A stretch of 64,000 nucleotides of DNA from UMGS1840 sp045661305 (GCA_045661305.1 JAZRFJ010000001.1:1-64000), one strand, 5' to 3'. Shown: positions 25,428-34,361, numbered from the stretch's first letter. The notes: generated from the letters alone by a model not told the origin. Translations and numbers: made by a program.

Positions 25428-26132
25428 TTATACTGTTATATTCTGCTGTCTTTCGGGCTGAGATGGTTTTAAATAGGATGCACTAAATTCAGAATAATGA
25501 AGAACTTCGCCTTTTTCTATTTTTTTAAGTGCAGCTTTTCCTACACTTACTGCGTTTTGTAAACATTTTTCTTCATCAGCAAAAAAACAAAGCTCACCCA
25601 AATTTTCTTTTATATAGTCCTTATAGCTTATTACACCGTCACCGCAGAAAATAACTTTTTTCTTTTTTGCACCTTTCTCTTTTATTATTTCAAAAAGCTC
25701 ATCAAGAGAAATTCCGCAATCATCAAGTATTTTTTCGCCATTATAATAAAGTGCTGTATAAACTTCTTTTCTTCTTGCGTCAATAATCGGACATATAAGA
25801 CCATCAAATTCTTCAATATTATGCATAAGACCGTCAAGTGTGCTTACAGCAACCATTTTCTTGTTTTTTGCGTGAGCTAAACCTTTCATTGCAGAAATTC
25901 CGATACGAAGTCCCGTAAATGAACCAGGTCCGTTTGAGCATACATAATAATCAATATCATCAAGCGAAATATTACTTTTCTCTATCATTTCAATTATCTT
26001 CGGTATAAGCGTACAGGAATGTGTAAGTCCTGTATTTTCATTAAAGGAAGCAAGCACTTCATTATTTTTCATAACACAAACCGCTAAAGTTGCACCTGAG
26101 GAATCTATAACTAACAAATACCTATCTTTCAA
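25428..26132 (-). CDS. tsaB: tRNA threonylcarbamoyladenosine biosynthesis protein TsaB
   Basis: 234 aa from a TTG start at 26132, preceded by AAAGGA and overlapping the tsaE end by 11 nt. ASKHA fold: LLVIDSSGATLAVCVM, NTGLTHSCTLIPKI, VCSNGPGSFTGLRIG and the MKGLAHA motif are typical of TsaB (YeaZ), the inactive paralogue that scaffolds TsaD and TsaE in t6A37 synthesis. TsaD is not in the window. It is the second gene of a tsaE-tsaB unit. Confidence 0.93.
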   Translation of the reverse strand: MKDRYLLVIDSSGATLAVCVMKNNEVLASFNENTGLTHSCTLIPKIIEMIEKSNISLDDIDYYVCSNGPGSFTGLRIGISAMKGLAHAKNKKMVAVSTLDGLMHNIEEFDGLICPIIDARRKEVYTALYYNGEKILDDCGISLDELFEIIKEKGAKKKKVIFCGDGVISYKDYIKENLGELCFFADEEKCLQNAVSVGKAALKKIEKGEVLHYSEFSASYLKPSQPERQQNITV

Positions 26133-26550
26133 TTTTTATTATCCTTTCATCATCATTCTCGGTATAACTAATTGTTACCTTTATTGTATTATATCCGTCA
26201 AGAAGTGAAAAAGCTTTCTGGGGCCACTCTATAATATTGATACTGCCGTCGCTTAAATACTCATTAAAACCAATATCAAAAAGCTCGTCCTCCGATGTTA
26301 CTCTGTATAAATCAAAATGGTTTACTTTCGGCTCTGACGGGTACTGATTAACAATTGTAAAGGTAGGGCTTGAACCACCCTCAGAAAATCCAAGTCCGTA
26401 TAACATACCGTTTGTAAAACAGGTTTTCCCTGCTCCAAGCTCGCCGTACATAAGAACAATATCATTTTCTTTAAGGCTCTTAACAAACTCACCTGCAAGC
26501 TTATATGTATCTTCATAAGATTTTGTCGTATATATCTGATAATTTTCCAC
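26122..26550 (-). CDS. tsaE: t6A biosynthesis ATPase TsaE
   Basis: 142 aa when started at GTG 26550, which stands 9 nt after AAAAAGGA; an upstream in-frame TTG at 26559 touches the RBS and is unlikely. P-loop ATPase: Walker A LMYGELGAGKTCFTNG, the switch region SSPTFTIVNQY, HFDLYR and IIEWPQKA near the end. TsaE drives turnover of the TsaBDE complex. It has its own promoter at 26583-26611. Confidence 0.93.
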   Translation of the reverse strand: MENYQIYTTKSYEDTYKLAGEFVKSLKENDIVLMYGELGAGKTCFTNGMLYGLGFSEGGSSPTFTIVNQYPSEPKVNHFDLYRVTSEDELFDIGFNEYLSDGSINIIEWPQKAFSLLDGYNTIKVTISYTENDDERIIKIER

Positions 26551-26582
26551 TAAAAACAATCCTTTTTTTAAAACTTAATACC

Positions 26583-26611
26583 ATTATAATCCTTTTACTT
26601 CGTTTTGTCAA
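26583..26611 (-). promoter_or_regulatory. Promoter of tsaE-tsaB
   Basis: TTGACA (26606-26611), 17-nt spacer, TATAAT (26583-26588) on the minus strand. Confidence 0.7.
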
Positions 26612-26631
26612 CCGATAATATGATATAAAAC

Positions 26632-26661
26632 AAAATAAGGGTGCTTTTACACCCTTATTTT
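26632..26661. terminator. Terminator after dpaB
   Basis: A 12-bp stem AAAATAAGGGTG/CACCCTTATTTT with a 6-nt loop. It closes the dpaAB unit on the minus strand; its first bases are adjacent to the dpaB stop. Confidence 0.8.
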
Positions 26662-27233
26662 TAAAGTAGAAGTGGTTGGATTTGTCTTCTTACCAAGGCA
26701 TTTTCAATAGTTTCTTCAACCTTGTTAAAATCACAGACCAGCGATGTTGGTTTCTTCTCGCAATCATCCTGTCCCAAAGGTACAAAATATACATTTTTCA
26801 GTGCAAGGACTGTTCCCAGACTTTTTGCTGATTGAGAAAGTCCGTCATTAGTTGCAAGTGCTATAACAACGGGAATTGAATTTCGCAATGATGCCTTTGC
26901 CGCCATTGTAACGGAAGTATCTGTTATACCATTTGCAAGCTTTGAAAGAGTGTTTCCAGTACATGGTGAAATAACAAGCACATCAATATATTTTTTCGGT
27001 CCGATAGGCTCTACCTCCGCAATGGTATGCAATACTTTATTACCGCATATTAACTCTATTTTTGCAATATGGTCTTCTGCTTTTCCGAAGCGCGTGTCAG
27101 TTTCATAAGCGTGTTCTGACATAATCGGAAAAACATCGTGCCCTCTTGCACACAAAATTTCAATAACCCTTATTGATTTTTCAAATGTACAGTAAGAACC
27201 AGTAAGACAGTATCCTATTCTTATGTTATCCAT
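26661..27233 (-). CDS. dpaB: Dipicolinate synthase subunit B
   Basis: 190 aa. Flavoprotein-like fold: RIGYCLTGSYCTFEKSI at the N-terminus, VLVISPCTGNTLSKLANGITDTSVTMAAKASLRNS and PVVIALATNDGLSQSAKSLG are the diagnostic parts of SpoVFB. With DpaA it converts dihydrodipicolinate to dipicolinic acid, the Ca-chelating solute of the spore core, in the mother cell. It overlaps the dpaA 3' end by 8 nt. Its presence marks the organism as a spore former, or one recently descended from a spore former. Confidence 0.94.
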   Translation of the reverse strand: MDNIRIGYCLTGSYCTFEKSIRVIEILCARGHDVFPIMSEHAYETDTRFGKAEDHIAKIELICGNKVLHTIAEVEPIGPKKYIDVLVISPCTGNTLSKLANGITDTSVTMAAKASLRNSIPVVIALATNDGLSQSAKSLGTVLALKNVYFVPLGQDDCEKKPTSLVCDFNKVEETIENALVRRQIQPLLL

Positions 27234-28098
27234 TCGTCTTCAGTTCCTTTTCTCTGCCGATTATGACAGACGAAATGAGTTCTCCGGCTGTTTTTGGAGA
27301 AAATTTCCCAGGGATTCCAAGTGCATGAAAATACTTGATTTTCCTTTTTTCAAGTGCCTCAAAATCACATCCGCCAAGGCATGATGCAAGGTCAATAACA
27401 ACACATGAAAGATCCAATGTACTAATCACATCTTCATCTATCACCTTAGACGGAACTGTATTTATTAAAAACTCGCATTTTGTAGCTTCTTTTTTTAAAT
27501 CACTATATCCGATGTGTTTTATTCCCCCAAAATCGCACCAGGCATAATCCCTTTCCTTTCTTGCCGCAACAACAGGTATTCCCCCAAGTGATTTCACATA
27601 ACCAGCAAGTATTTTCCCTATTCTTCCGTACCCTGTTATGAGTACCTTTGAACCATATATCCCCGAGGGTGATGATGAAACCATCATGCCTATCGTTCCC
27701 TCAGCAGTAAGTGCAGCATTTTTTACGGTCAGCATTTCCATAAGTGAATAATCATTTACAAAATTACTTTTTGAAAAAAAGCCCTCACCGATTATTCCGC
27801 CATATACTTTTTTGGAAGAAGTAAGAAAGTTATTTATCTCCTCCAGGCTTATAAGCATACGATTAAGCGGAGCATTAAGATACTCCCCGTTTTTGCTCAC
27901 AGGCATCGGAAGCACAACAATATCTGCTTTTTTTATTCCTTCCTCTAAACTTTCTGCTTTCCTTAAGTTTGATATTTGTGTTTCATCCGCCTCCGAAAAA
28001 CCATATATTTGGGTATCAAACCCATTTATTAAAAAATTTTTGGCTGCATAAAGCTGTCTTTCATCTCCGCCTAAAACAAGAACCTTTTCTTTCATCAA
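27226..28098 (-). CDS. dpaA: Dipicolinate synthase subunit A
   Basis: 290 aa; the second of two tandem ATGs (28095) has better spacing from GAGGGTG. The N-terminal domain (VLVLGGDERQLYAAKNFL) and a Rossmann NAD(P) domain (VLITGYGRIGKILAGYVKSLGG, about 150-170) match SpoVFA, which oxidises the dihydro intermediate. HALGIPGKFSPKTAGELI is a family signature near the C-terminus. It should be expressed late in the mother cell; I could not find a convincing sigma-K promoter in the 117-nt gap upstream. Confidence 0.94.
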   Translation of the reverse strand: MMKEKVLVLGGDERQLYAAKNFLINGFDTQIYGFSEADETQISNLRKAESLEEGIKKADIVVLPMPVSKNGEYLNAPLNRMLISLEEINNFLTSSKKVYGGIIGEGFFSKSNFVNDYSLMEMLTVKNAALTAEGTIGMMVSSSPSGIYGSKVLITGYGRIGKILAGYVKSLGGIPVVAARKERDYAWCDFGGIKHIGYSDLKKEATKCEFLINTVPSKVIDEDVISTLDLSCVVIDLASCLGGCDFEALEKRKIKYFHALGIPGKFSPKTAGELISSVIIGREKELKTNG

Positions 28099-28166
28099 AT
28101 CACCCTCGATAATATATTATTCTCATTTTTCTTTTGTGTTACTGATTTTGATTTTTGTAACAATAT

Positions 28167-28203
28167 AAAAAAGACTTGAGATGTTTTTATCTCAAATCTT
28201 TTT
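28167..28203. terminator. Terminator after the first degV gene (bidirectional)
   Basis: A stem of about 14 bp centred on TTGAGAT/ATCTCAA, one internal mismatch, with A and T runs on both sides, just below the DegV stop codon. Confidence 0.75.
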
Positions 28204-28215
28204 GAATATAATTTT

Positions 28216-29091
28216 TTACGACTTTCTTTCTGAACCTAAATAAAATAACGCCAAAGTCCCTGGTCCTGCATGACAACCGATTACAGGGTCAAGATAGTTT
28301 ATAACAACTTCTTTTATATTATATTTCTTTTTAATCTCAGAAATAACATATTGTGCGTCTTCTTCACAATCACCATGTCCTATTGCAATAATCTGATTTT
28401 CTTTATCCTGAGCATATTTTTCAAACTGTTCCACAAGGTAATTCATAGCTTGTTTTCTTCCTCTTATTTTCCCTGTTGTAACAAGCTTGCCGTCAATATC
28501 AACATGCAAAAGCGGTTTTATTCCGAGCATTGTTCCTGCAACAGCCGTTGTCGCACTTACTCTTCCGCCTCTTTTTAAGAAGAAAAGGTCATCTACTGTA
28601 ACTGTATGACACATATTAAGCTTATTTTCTTCTATCCAATCACGCACTTCCTCGATAGTTTTTCCCTCTTCTTTCATTAAAGCAGCATTATAAACCAAAA
28701 GTCCTTCCCCTAAAGCTGCACAAAGAGTATCAACAGTATAAAGCTTTATATCAGGATATTTATCTCTTATAATATTTGCTGCTATTGTTCCTGACTGATA
28801 TGTTCCGCTAAGTGCACTCGTAAACCCTATATAAAGAATATCTTTCCCCTCTTTTGCAATACTTTCAAATACATCCGCAAAGCTTTCAGGAGAAGCAAGT
28901 GAAGTCCTCATACTTACTTTGTTTCTCATTTTTACATAAAGCTCTTTTAAATTAGTTTTTTTGCCTTTAACATACGCTTTATCTTCAACATCATTTACAA
29001 AATAGCTAAGTGATACAATTTCGATTCCATACTTGTCTATTATTTCCTCAGGCAAGTTTGCTGTAGAATCTGTTACTATAATATATTCCAT
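28216..29091 (-). CDS. DegV-family fatty-acid-binding protein (copy 1)
   Basis: 291 aa from ATG 29091. The earlier in-frame ATG at 29106 lies inside the sequence ATGGAGGAAA, whose GGAGG is the Shine-Dalgarno of the later one. The N-terminal domain IIVTDSTANLPEEIIDKYGIEIV and the lipid-pocket residues MRTSLASPESF and GFTSALSGTYQS, then KRGGRVSATTAVAG and a C-terminal GCHAGPGTLALFYLG, match DegV/FakB proteins, which present acyl chains to FakA kinase. No FakA is here. It is about 70% identical by eye to copy 2, which is directly upstream; it has its own promoter. Confidence 0.9.
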   Translation of the reverse strand: MEYIIVTDSTANLPEEIIDKYGIEIVSLSYFVNDVEDKAYVKGKKTNLKELYVKMRNKVSMRTSLASPESFADVFESIAKEGKDILYIGFTSALSGTYQSGTIAANIIRDKYPDIKLYTVDTLCAALGEGLLVYNAALMKEEGKTIEEVRDWIEENKLNMCHTVTVDDLFFLKRGGRVSATTAVAGTMLGIKPLLHVDIDGKLVTTGKIRGRKQAMNYLVEQFEKYAQDKENQIIAIGHGDCEEDAQYVISEIKKKYNIKEVVINYLDPVIGCHAGPGTLALFYLGSERKS

Positions 29092-29121
29092 TGTTTTTTC
29101 CTCCATATAGTATTTAATACC

Positions 29122-29150
29122 ATATTAACACATTTTATAAACTATGTCAA
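29122..29150 (-). promoter_or_regulatory. Promoter of degV copy 1
   Basis: TTGACA (29145-29150), 17-nt spacer, TAATAT (29122-29127), minus strand. Confidence 0.7.
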
Positions 29151-29179
29151 GTGGTTATTAAGATTTTTTCAACTATATA

Positions 29180-29215
29180 TAAAAAAAGAAGACGGTTTTT
29201 ATATCTTCCGTCTTC
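29180..29215 (-). terminator. Terminator after degV copy 2
   Basis: GAAGACGG/CCGTCTTC stem followed on the minus strand by eight U (29180-29187). Confidence 0.8.
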
Positions 29216-29248
29216 ATTCTTTCTATTTTCAACTTGGTTTAAACCTTT

Positions 29249-30118
29249 TTATCTTTCTTTTCCTAAAAAGAAGAATGCCAAAGTGCCAGGTCCTGAATGA
29301 GAGCCTATAACAGGGTCAATATAATTTTTAATAATTCCCTTTATTTTATATTTTTTCTTAATTTCGGAGATAAGATACTCAGCATCCTCTTCACAATCTG
29401 CATGACCTAAAGCAAATACCTGATTTTCAGGCTCAACCACAGTTTCCTCAAATTTTTTGATAATTGCATCTAAAGCTGCTTTTCTTCCTCTTACTTTAGA
29501 AACAGCTACAAGCTTTCCGTCGTTATCAACATGCATAACAGGCTTTATACCAAGAACTGTTCCTGCAATTGCAGAGGTAGCGCTTATTCTTCCGCCCCTT
29601 TTTAAGTAAACAAGGTCATCTACTGTGAACCAGTGGCACATTTTGAGCTTATTTTCTTCTACCCAATCACGCACTTCTTCGATAGATTTCCCCTCTTCTT
29701 TCATTAATACGGCATTATAAACCAAAAGTCCCTCACCCAAAGCTGCACTTAGTGTATCAACTGTATAGAGCTTAATGTCAGGATATTTTTCTCTTATCAT
29801 TTCAGAAGCAATTACACTTGACTGATAATTCCCACTCAAACCGCCTGAAAAACCTATGTAAATAATATCCCTTTTTTCTTCTGCTAGCTTTTCAAATTTA
29901 GAATAAAATACATCAGGAGAAGCAAGTGAAGTTCTTGTCTGTGCTTTTTCGCGCATTTTATCATAAAAAGCCTTAAGGTCTGTCTTTTTCCCCTTTTCGT
30001 AACCCTTATATTCCACTCCGTCTACAAAATAAGTCATTACTATAAGTTCAATTCCATACTTTTCAATTATTTCCTCAGGCAAATTAGCCGATGTATCTGT
30101 CATTATAACATAAGACAT
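29249..30118 (-). CDS. DegV-family fatty-acid-binding protein (copy 2)
   Basis: 289 aa. Same architecture as copy 1: VIMTDTSANLPEEIIEKYGIE, QTRTSLASPDVF, GFSGGLSGNYQSS, LKRGGRISATSAIAG and GSHSGPGTLAFFFLG. The pocket segments differ (GGLSGNYQSS against SALSGTYQSG), suggesting that the two copies bind different acyl chains. Strong RBS GAGGAGG. It follows the DUF1836 gene with a 21-nt gap; this pair is frequent in Clostridia. Confidence 0.9.
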   Translation of the reverse strand: MSYVIMTDTSANLPEEIIEKYGIELIVMTYFVDGVEYKGYEKGKKTDLKAFYDKMREKAQTRTSLASPDVFYSKFEKLAEEKRDIIYIGFSGGLSGNYQSSVIASEMIREKYPDIKLYTVDTLSAALGEGLLVYNAVLMKEEGKSIEEVRDWVEENKLKMCHWFTVDDLVYLKRGGRISATSAIAGTVLGIKPVMHVDNDGKLVAVSKVRGRKAALDAIIKKFEETVVEPENQVFALGHADCEEDAEYLISEIKKKYKIKGIIKNYIDPVIGSHSGPGTLAFFFLGKER

Positions 30119-30139
30119 AAAAAACGCCTCCTCTTTAAT

Positions 30140-30724
30140 TTATTCTTTATTTTTCTTTGAATCTGCTTTTTCTTCAGGCTCAAAGGTCATTATTTCGGTA
30201 AGAAGCTTGAAAGCATTAGCAGAAAGTGCTGTCTGCATTATAAGATTATAAAAGTCATCATCGTTAGTATTTTCATCTAAAATCGGAGATAAAGCAGACG
30301 CAACCTCATCAGCAAGAGAATTCATAACTGCATACTCACTTTCAGAAAAAATGTTATACAATTTTTTGACTTCTTCTTCATTCATATTAAGAGGAAAAAT
30401 CTTCATTATCGTTGCAATACTAAGACTTTGCTTTAATGTACAAACAATAATAAGATATACAAGATGCACTCTGTAATATTTTTTCTTTACAGGAGGCGGA
30501 ATAATATCCATTTTAACATAATTGTTTATCATAGAAGGCGTTATAAGCCTTGAGTCATTTACATTCTTTACATAAAGTTCTAAGTATTCATTCATAAGAA
30601 GTATGACCTGGTCCATATAAAGCCCTATATCAGGTATTTCCTCCCACAAAGGAAGCTTATGCTTTAGCATTATATCCTCAAGCTCAGGCAATTTTTTCTG
30701 AAATCCGTTCTTATCAAATTGCAT
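30140..30724 (-). CDS. DUF1836 protein, MerR-like DNA-binding domain
   Basis: 194 aa from ATG 30724, 9 nt after AAAGGA; a GTG at 30733 would be too close to that RBS. The region about 60-115 (LITPSMINNYVKMDIIPPPV...YYRVHLVYLIIVCTLKQSLS) looks like the MerR-type winged helix of DUF1836: it would read a start-type helix, then the YVKMGII-like wing. Acidic C-terminal half. Probably a regulator of the neighbouring degV; that is an inference from position. Confidence 0.8.
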   Translation of the reverse strand: MQFDKNGFQKKLPELEDIMLKHKLPLWEEIPDIGLYMDQVILLMNEYLELYVKNVNDSRLITPSMINNYVKMDIIPPPVKKKYYRVHLVYLIIVCTLKQSLSIATIMKIFPLNMNEEEVKKLYNIFSESEYAVMNSLADEVASALSPILDENTNDDDFYNLIMQTALSANAFKLLTEIMTFEPEEKADSKKNKE

Positions 30725-30729
30725 CTTAC

Positions 30730-31458
30730 TCACATCCTTTCTCTGCGTTTTTCACCGCCATATAGAAGTGCAATCAAATAAACATACTTTGCACCGTTTT
30801 CCTTTAAAATTTTTGCACATTCAGAGGCAGTTGCCCCTGAAGTTATAACATCATCAACAAGAAGCACCGTTTTCCCCGAAAGCTTCTTTTTAAAGCGTTT
30901 ATTTATTATAAACGCACCTTTTATACTTTCATATCTTTCCTCTAACTTTTGCTTTGCCTGCTGTATATTCGATTTTTTTATAATAAGATTATCATACACT
31001 TTAAGCCCGAACTCTTTTGCAACAAGATGGCAAAGTTCAACTGCTGTACAATATTCCCTCTCGTGATAATTTGTAATCACAGTAGGAACAGGAACTGAGA
31101 AATCACATTTAACATTCATCTTTCTAAACTGCAAAGACATAAGCTTTGATGCCGATTTTACTTTATAATAATTCTTTCGGAATTTCATTTTTGTAAATGC
31201 TTCCAAAAAAGAGTCTTTATAAGGATACAATGCAATAGCACCGTCAAAATTCGGCGAAAGCTTATCACAGTATTCGCACAATATTTCCTCATGAGAAATA
31301 AGCCGTCTGTTACACAATGCACATTTTCTGTGAGAATTATAAATATCTACTTTCTCCCTACAGCTTTTGCAAAGACCATCTCCTGAATTAATCCTTTTGT
31401 CACACGAAAAGCATCTGTCAAAAGAAATAGAAAATAACTTCTTAATCTTCGTCCTCAC
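30730..31458 (-). CDS. ComFC-like phosphoribosyltransferase
   Basis: 242 aa from GTG 31458, 8 nt after GGAG and overlapping the upstream gene by 17 nt. N-terminal double zinc ribbon (CFSCDKRI...CKSC, CALCNRR...CEYCD), then a type I PRTase domain with VLLVDDVITSGATASECAKIL, the PRPP loop. ComFC homologues take part in DNA uptake in competent bacteria. No comFA helicase is adjacent, so competence cannot be inferred. Confidence 0.9.
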   Translation of the reverse strand: MRTKIKKLFSISFDRCFSCDKRINSGDGLCKSCREKVDIYNSHRKCALCNRRLISHEEILCEYCDKLSPNFDGAIALYPYKDSFLEAFTKMKFRKNYYKVKSASKLMSLQFRKMNVKCDFSVPVPTVITNYHEREYCTAVELCHLVAKEFGLKVYDNLIIKKSNIQQAKQKLEERYESIKGAFIINKRFKKKLSGKTVLLVDDVITSGATASECAKILKENGAKYVYLIALLYGGEKRRERM

Positions 31459-33652
31459 CTATAAGCTCCATAACACAATCTATATTGTCTTTGTTTTTTT
31501 GTTTCAGTTCTTTTAGTCTGTATTTTAAATCATCGCAATAAGTTTGCCTGTTTTGTATTATTCTGTTAGCCTTTGCCAGGAAGCTTCTCTTTGTAAACTC
31601 AAGTATTCCTACATATGTGTCCTGTCCGAAATATTTCATAACGCTTTCTACTTTCGGGTCATAAGAAATTCCAAGAGAAGGAACACCTGCTACAAAAGCA
31701 TATATGAGCATATGAAGTCTCATTCCGACTACAAACTCACTTTTTTTAGCAAGTGCAATACACAATTCTGCACTCATTCTTCTTTCTATACAGATACTGC
31801 TTGTTTTTTTCGCCATTCTTCTGCAAAACTCAATGTCATGAGGATGCTGAAGCGGAATAAACACTGCTTCATAACCATGTTCTTTTTTAAGTTGCTTTAT
31901 CGCATTTGTAAATTCATTTTCAAAAAGTGCTGCATCTTTCCATTCACGAAGAGAAACTATAATATATTTTTTTGAGAAAAGGTCATATCTGAAAAGTAAA
32001 TCCTCTGCTTCTTCCATAGAAATTTCACTAAGTCCGACAGCAGGGTCACAGGTTACCTTAATTTTAGGATTGAGAACACCCAATTCCTCCAAAAACTCTT
32101 TGGAATCAGGCTCCCTTAATGTAATAATATCTGTCTTGTTAAGAACATTTTTTGTTCTTTTTATATTTGATTTCTTATTTACCGGTCCTATTCCATTTGC
32201 ATAAAGCATAACCTTGTTATCATATTTTTTTGCAAGAAGAATAAGCGTAAGATAATAAAGAAGAGACTTTGTAGATGTAACATCCTGAATAACACTTCCG
32301 CCACCCGAAATAAAGAGTTTTGACTTTCTGAGTGCCTTTATAATTGCAAATATATTCCATCTGTTAAGTGCATTTACTTTATAAATATTTTTTGCTTCCT
32401 GCGGTTTATTTGAAAGAATTGTAATAGCCACATCAGGCTTTCTTTTTTTGATATCGCGGATAATCATTTTAAGTATTGCATCATCACCGCTGTTTGAAAA
32501 ACCGTAATAACCTGAAAGTATAATTTCACCGCTTTTTTTCTCGCTTGAAAGTGCTTTATATATCTCTACAGCATCGTCGCACATTTTTGATGCAGAAAAG
32601 TTTTCTTCGACAAGCTTTCTGATAGCTTCTACTGTACGGTTTTTTCTTTCTTTATCCATAAGATACGCACTTGACACAGCCTCATAAACCTTTTTAGGAG
32701 TTATTTCAGGCAATTTTCTGCAAGTGAAATTTGAAATCATATTTTTTTCAAAATCTTTTTCCAAAAGAACGCCATGATGCCCGTAGCTTCCTGTAAGAAC
32801 AACTATTTTTCCTGCCATCATAGCCTCAAGTGCTGCCCTTGAAATTCCAACAAAGACATCGCAAATTTTTATAATATTATTAACATCCTGTCTTGCACCT
32901 GTGAGAATAACAGTTTTAGCGCGGGTCTTTTTATTAACGCTGTCAGCCATTTTTTTAAGTTCAATGTAAGCTTCGCCATCTCCCACAAGAATAATCTGCA
33001 CATTTTTCAAAGTCTTGTTTAAATCTTCGGCCTGTTTAACAAGCGCAAACATACTTTCACAATTTGACCTCTCCATACGGCAGACACACACAATCTTTTT
33101 TGAATCCTTTTTAAGTGGAAATTCATCATACAGATAGCCATAATCCGAATTATCTAAAAACGGTTGTGGGTCTATCCCATTTACAGTTGTAACAACATCT
33201 TTTGCCTTTACACGGCTGTTTTTTATAAGATGTCTTCTTAAATCATCAGAAACAGCAAGATTTTTTTCGCCCCATACAGAAAATTTTTCAATAAATTTAT
33301 TTTTGGTAAATGAAAAATGAAGTGTTGAAACGAAACCAAAATCATATTTTAATCTAAGAAGCTTTATAATAAAATTAGGTATTCTTGCATGAGAATGAAC
33401 AATGTCGAACTTTTCTTCGCGTATGGATTTAGAAAGAGTTTTATATGAGGTTATAAGTGCTTTTGGTGTTTTTGATGTAAGCGGTGCATAAATATGCCCT
33501 ATTCCCTCTCTTTTAAGCACATCAACATAGACACCGCCCTCGGACGCTACCTTAACATAATATCCTCTTTTATGTAACTCTCTGGCAAGCTCTAAAATGT
33601 GAGTTTCTGCTCCGCCGATGTCCATTCGCATGGAAACAAGTAATATCCTCAT
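31442..33652 (-). CDS. GT4 glycosyltransferase-CsaB pyruvyl transferase fusion
   Basis: 736 aa. Residues 1-~365 are a GT-B family 4 glycosyltransferase: MRMDIGGAETHILELAREL, HSHARIPNFIIK, CVCRMERSN, LVGDGEAYIELKKMA, and the C-terminal GISRAALEAMMAGKIVVLTGS (EX7E-like region). Residues ~375-736 are a polysaccharide pyruvyl transferase of the CsaB type: LSGYYGFSNSGDDAILKMII, FISGGGSVIQDVTSTKSLLYY, ANGIGPVNKK, LREPDSKEFLEELG and VGMRLHMLIYAFVAGVP. CsaB pyruvylates secondary wall polymer, the anchor for SLH-domain proteins. One polypeptide could add the sugar and then pyruvylate it, or act in sequence; this is an inference. Confidence 0.9.
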   Translation of the reverse strand: MRILLVSMRMDIGGAETHILELARELHKRGYYVKVASEGGVYVDVLKREGIGHIYAPLTSKTPKALITSYKTLSKSIREEKFDIVHSHARIPNFIIKLLRLKYDFGFVSTLHFSFTKNKFIEKFSVWGEKNLAVSDDLRRHLIKNSRVKAKDVVTTVNGIDPQPFLDNSDYGYLYDEFPLKKDSKKIVCVCRMERSNCESMFALVKQAEDLNKTLKNVQIILVGDGEAYIELKKMADSVNKKTRAKTVILTGARQDVNNIIKICDVFVGISRAALEAMMAGKIVVLTGSYGHHGVLLEKDFEKNMISNFTCRKLPEITPKKVYEAVSSAYLMDKERKNRTVEAIRKLVEENFSASKMCDDAVEIYKALSSEKKSGEIILSGYYGFSNSGDDAILKMIIRDIKKRKPDVAITILSNKPQEAKNIYKVNALNRWNIFAIIKALRKSKLFISGGGSVIQDVTSTKSLLYYLTLILLAKKYDNKVMLYANGIGPVNKKSNIKRTKNVLNKTDIITLREPDSKEFLEELGVLNPKIKVTCDPAVGLSEISMEEAEDLLFRYDLFSKKYIIVSLREWKDAALFENEFTNAIKQLKKEHGYEAVFIPLQHPHDIEFCRRMAKKTSSICIERRMSAELCIALAKKSEFVVGMRLHMLIYAFVAGVPSLGISYDPKVESVMKYFGQDTYVGILEFTKRSFLAKANRIIQNRQTYCDDLKYRLKELKQKNKDNIDCVMELIGEDED

Positions 33653-33688
33653 TTTAAAAAATTCACCTTTTCTTTTTTACCACCAAAA

Positions 33689-34324
33689 TTATCTTCTGAA
33701 GTCCTCATCATTTTCGTCTGCTACATCAAGCCTTACAGGAAGAAACTTGAAAACCTCTATTCCCTCTTCTAAAAGTGCTTTTCTTATAAGCATAGGGTTG
33801 AGATTTTTACTCTGGCCACAGGCAAGAACACACTTGATACATAAATTCTCCTCATTTTTTTCAAGAGAAATTTCATATATATAATCCCTAAGATTTATAG
33901 TCTTTATTTTTCCCTTTGCTTTTTTTTCAACATTTATTTCACTCTTATTGAAAAAATCTAAAAGCTTTTCATCACACGAAGTTCTTATTTCAATTTCATA
34001 AAAAGCTTTATGACTGGAATTAAAACTCTTTTCGTAGTCTATATGTAATTTTTTAATCAAAATACCATTTGGTGATGCTTTTTGAAGTCTTGAAAATATT
34101 TCTTCCTCGCTCATATCCTTTGTAAGCTCAAAATCAGCAAACTCGCTTTTTCCGCAAACCCCAACAGGAATAGGATTTGCCACAGAAAGGACAATATGGG
34201 GATTATATCCATTTGAATATTTTAAGGGAAGCTCTGCCCTTTTTAAAATTTTCCCCATCGCTTTCATAAGCTCTAAATGGGAAATATATCTTATATTCTT
34301 TTCAAATTCAAGTCTTATTTTCAT
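33689..34324 (-). CDS. DUF2344 protein (radical-SAM-linked, TIGR03936 type)
   Basis: 211 aa. Recognisable start KIRLEFEKNIRYISHLELMKAMGKILKRAELPLKYSNGY, given here in short: IRYISHLELM and LKYSNGYNPHIVLSVANP. This small domain is normally downstream of, or fused to, a B12-binding radical SAM protein; no such gene is adjacent here. The role is unknown. RBS GAGGGT. It sits 37 nt below gatD in the same direction. Confidence 0.85.
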   Translation of the reverse strand: MKIRLEFEKNIRYISHLELMKAMGKILKRAELPLKYSNGYNPHIVLSVANPIPVGVCGKSEFADFELTKDMSEEEIFSRLQKASPNGILIKKLHIDYEKSFNSSHKAFYEIEIRTSCDEKLLDFFNKSEINVEKKAKGKIKTINLRDYIYEISLEKNEENLCIKCVLACGQSKNLNPMLIRKALLEEGIEVFKFLPVRLDVADENDEDFRR

Positions 34325-34361
34325 TTCATACCCTCAGCCTTTGATAACTTTTTTCAAAGTA

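Noticed and set aside
28216..30118. Assembly duplication of degV
   Set aside because: The two copies differ throughout in DNA and have different terminators and leaders, so they are genuine paralogues.
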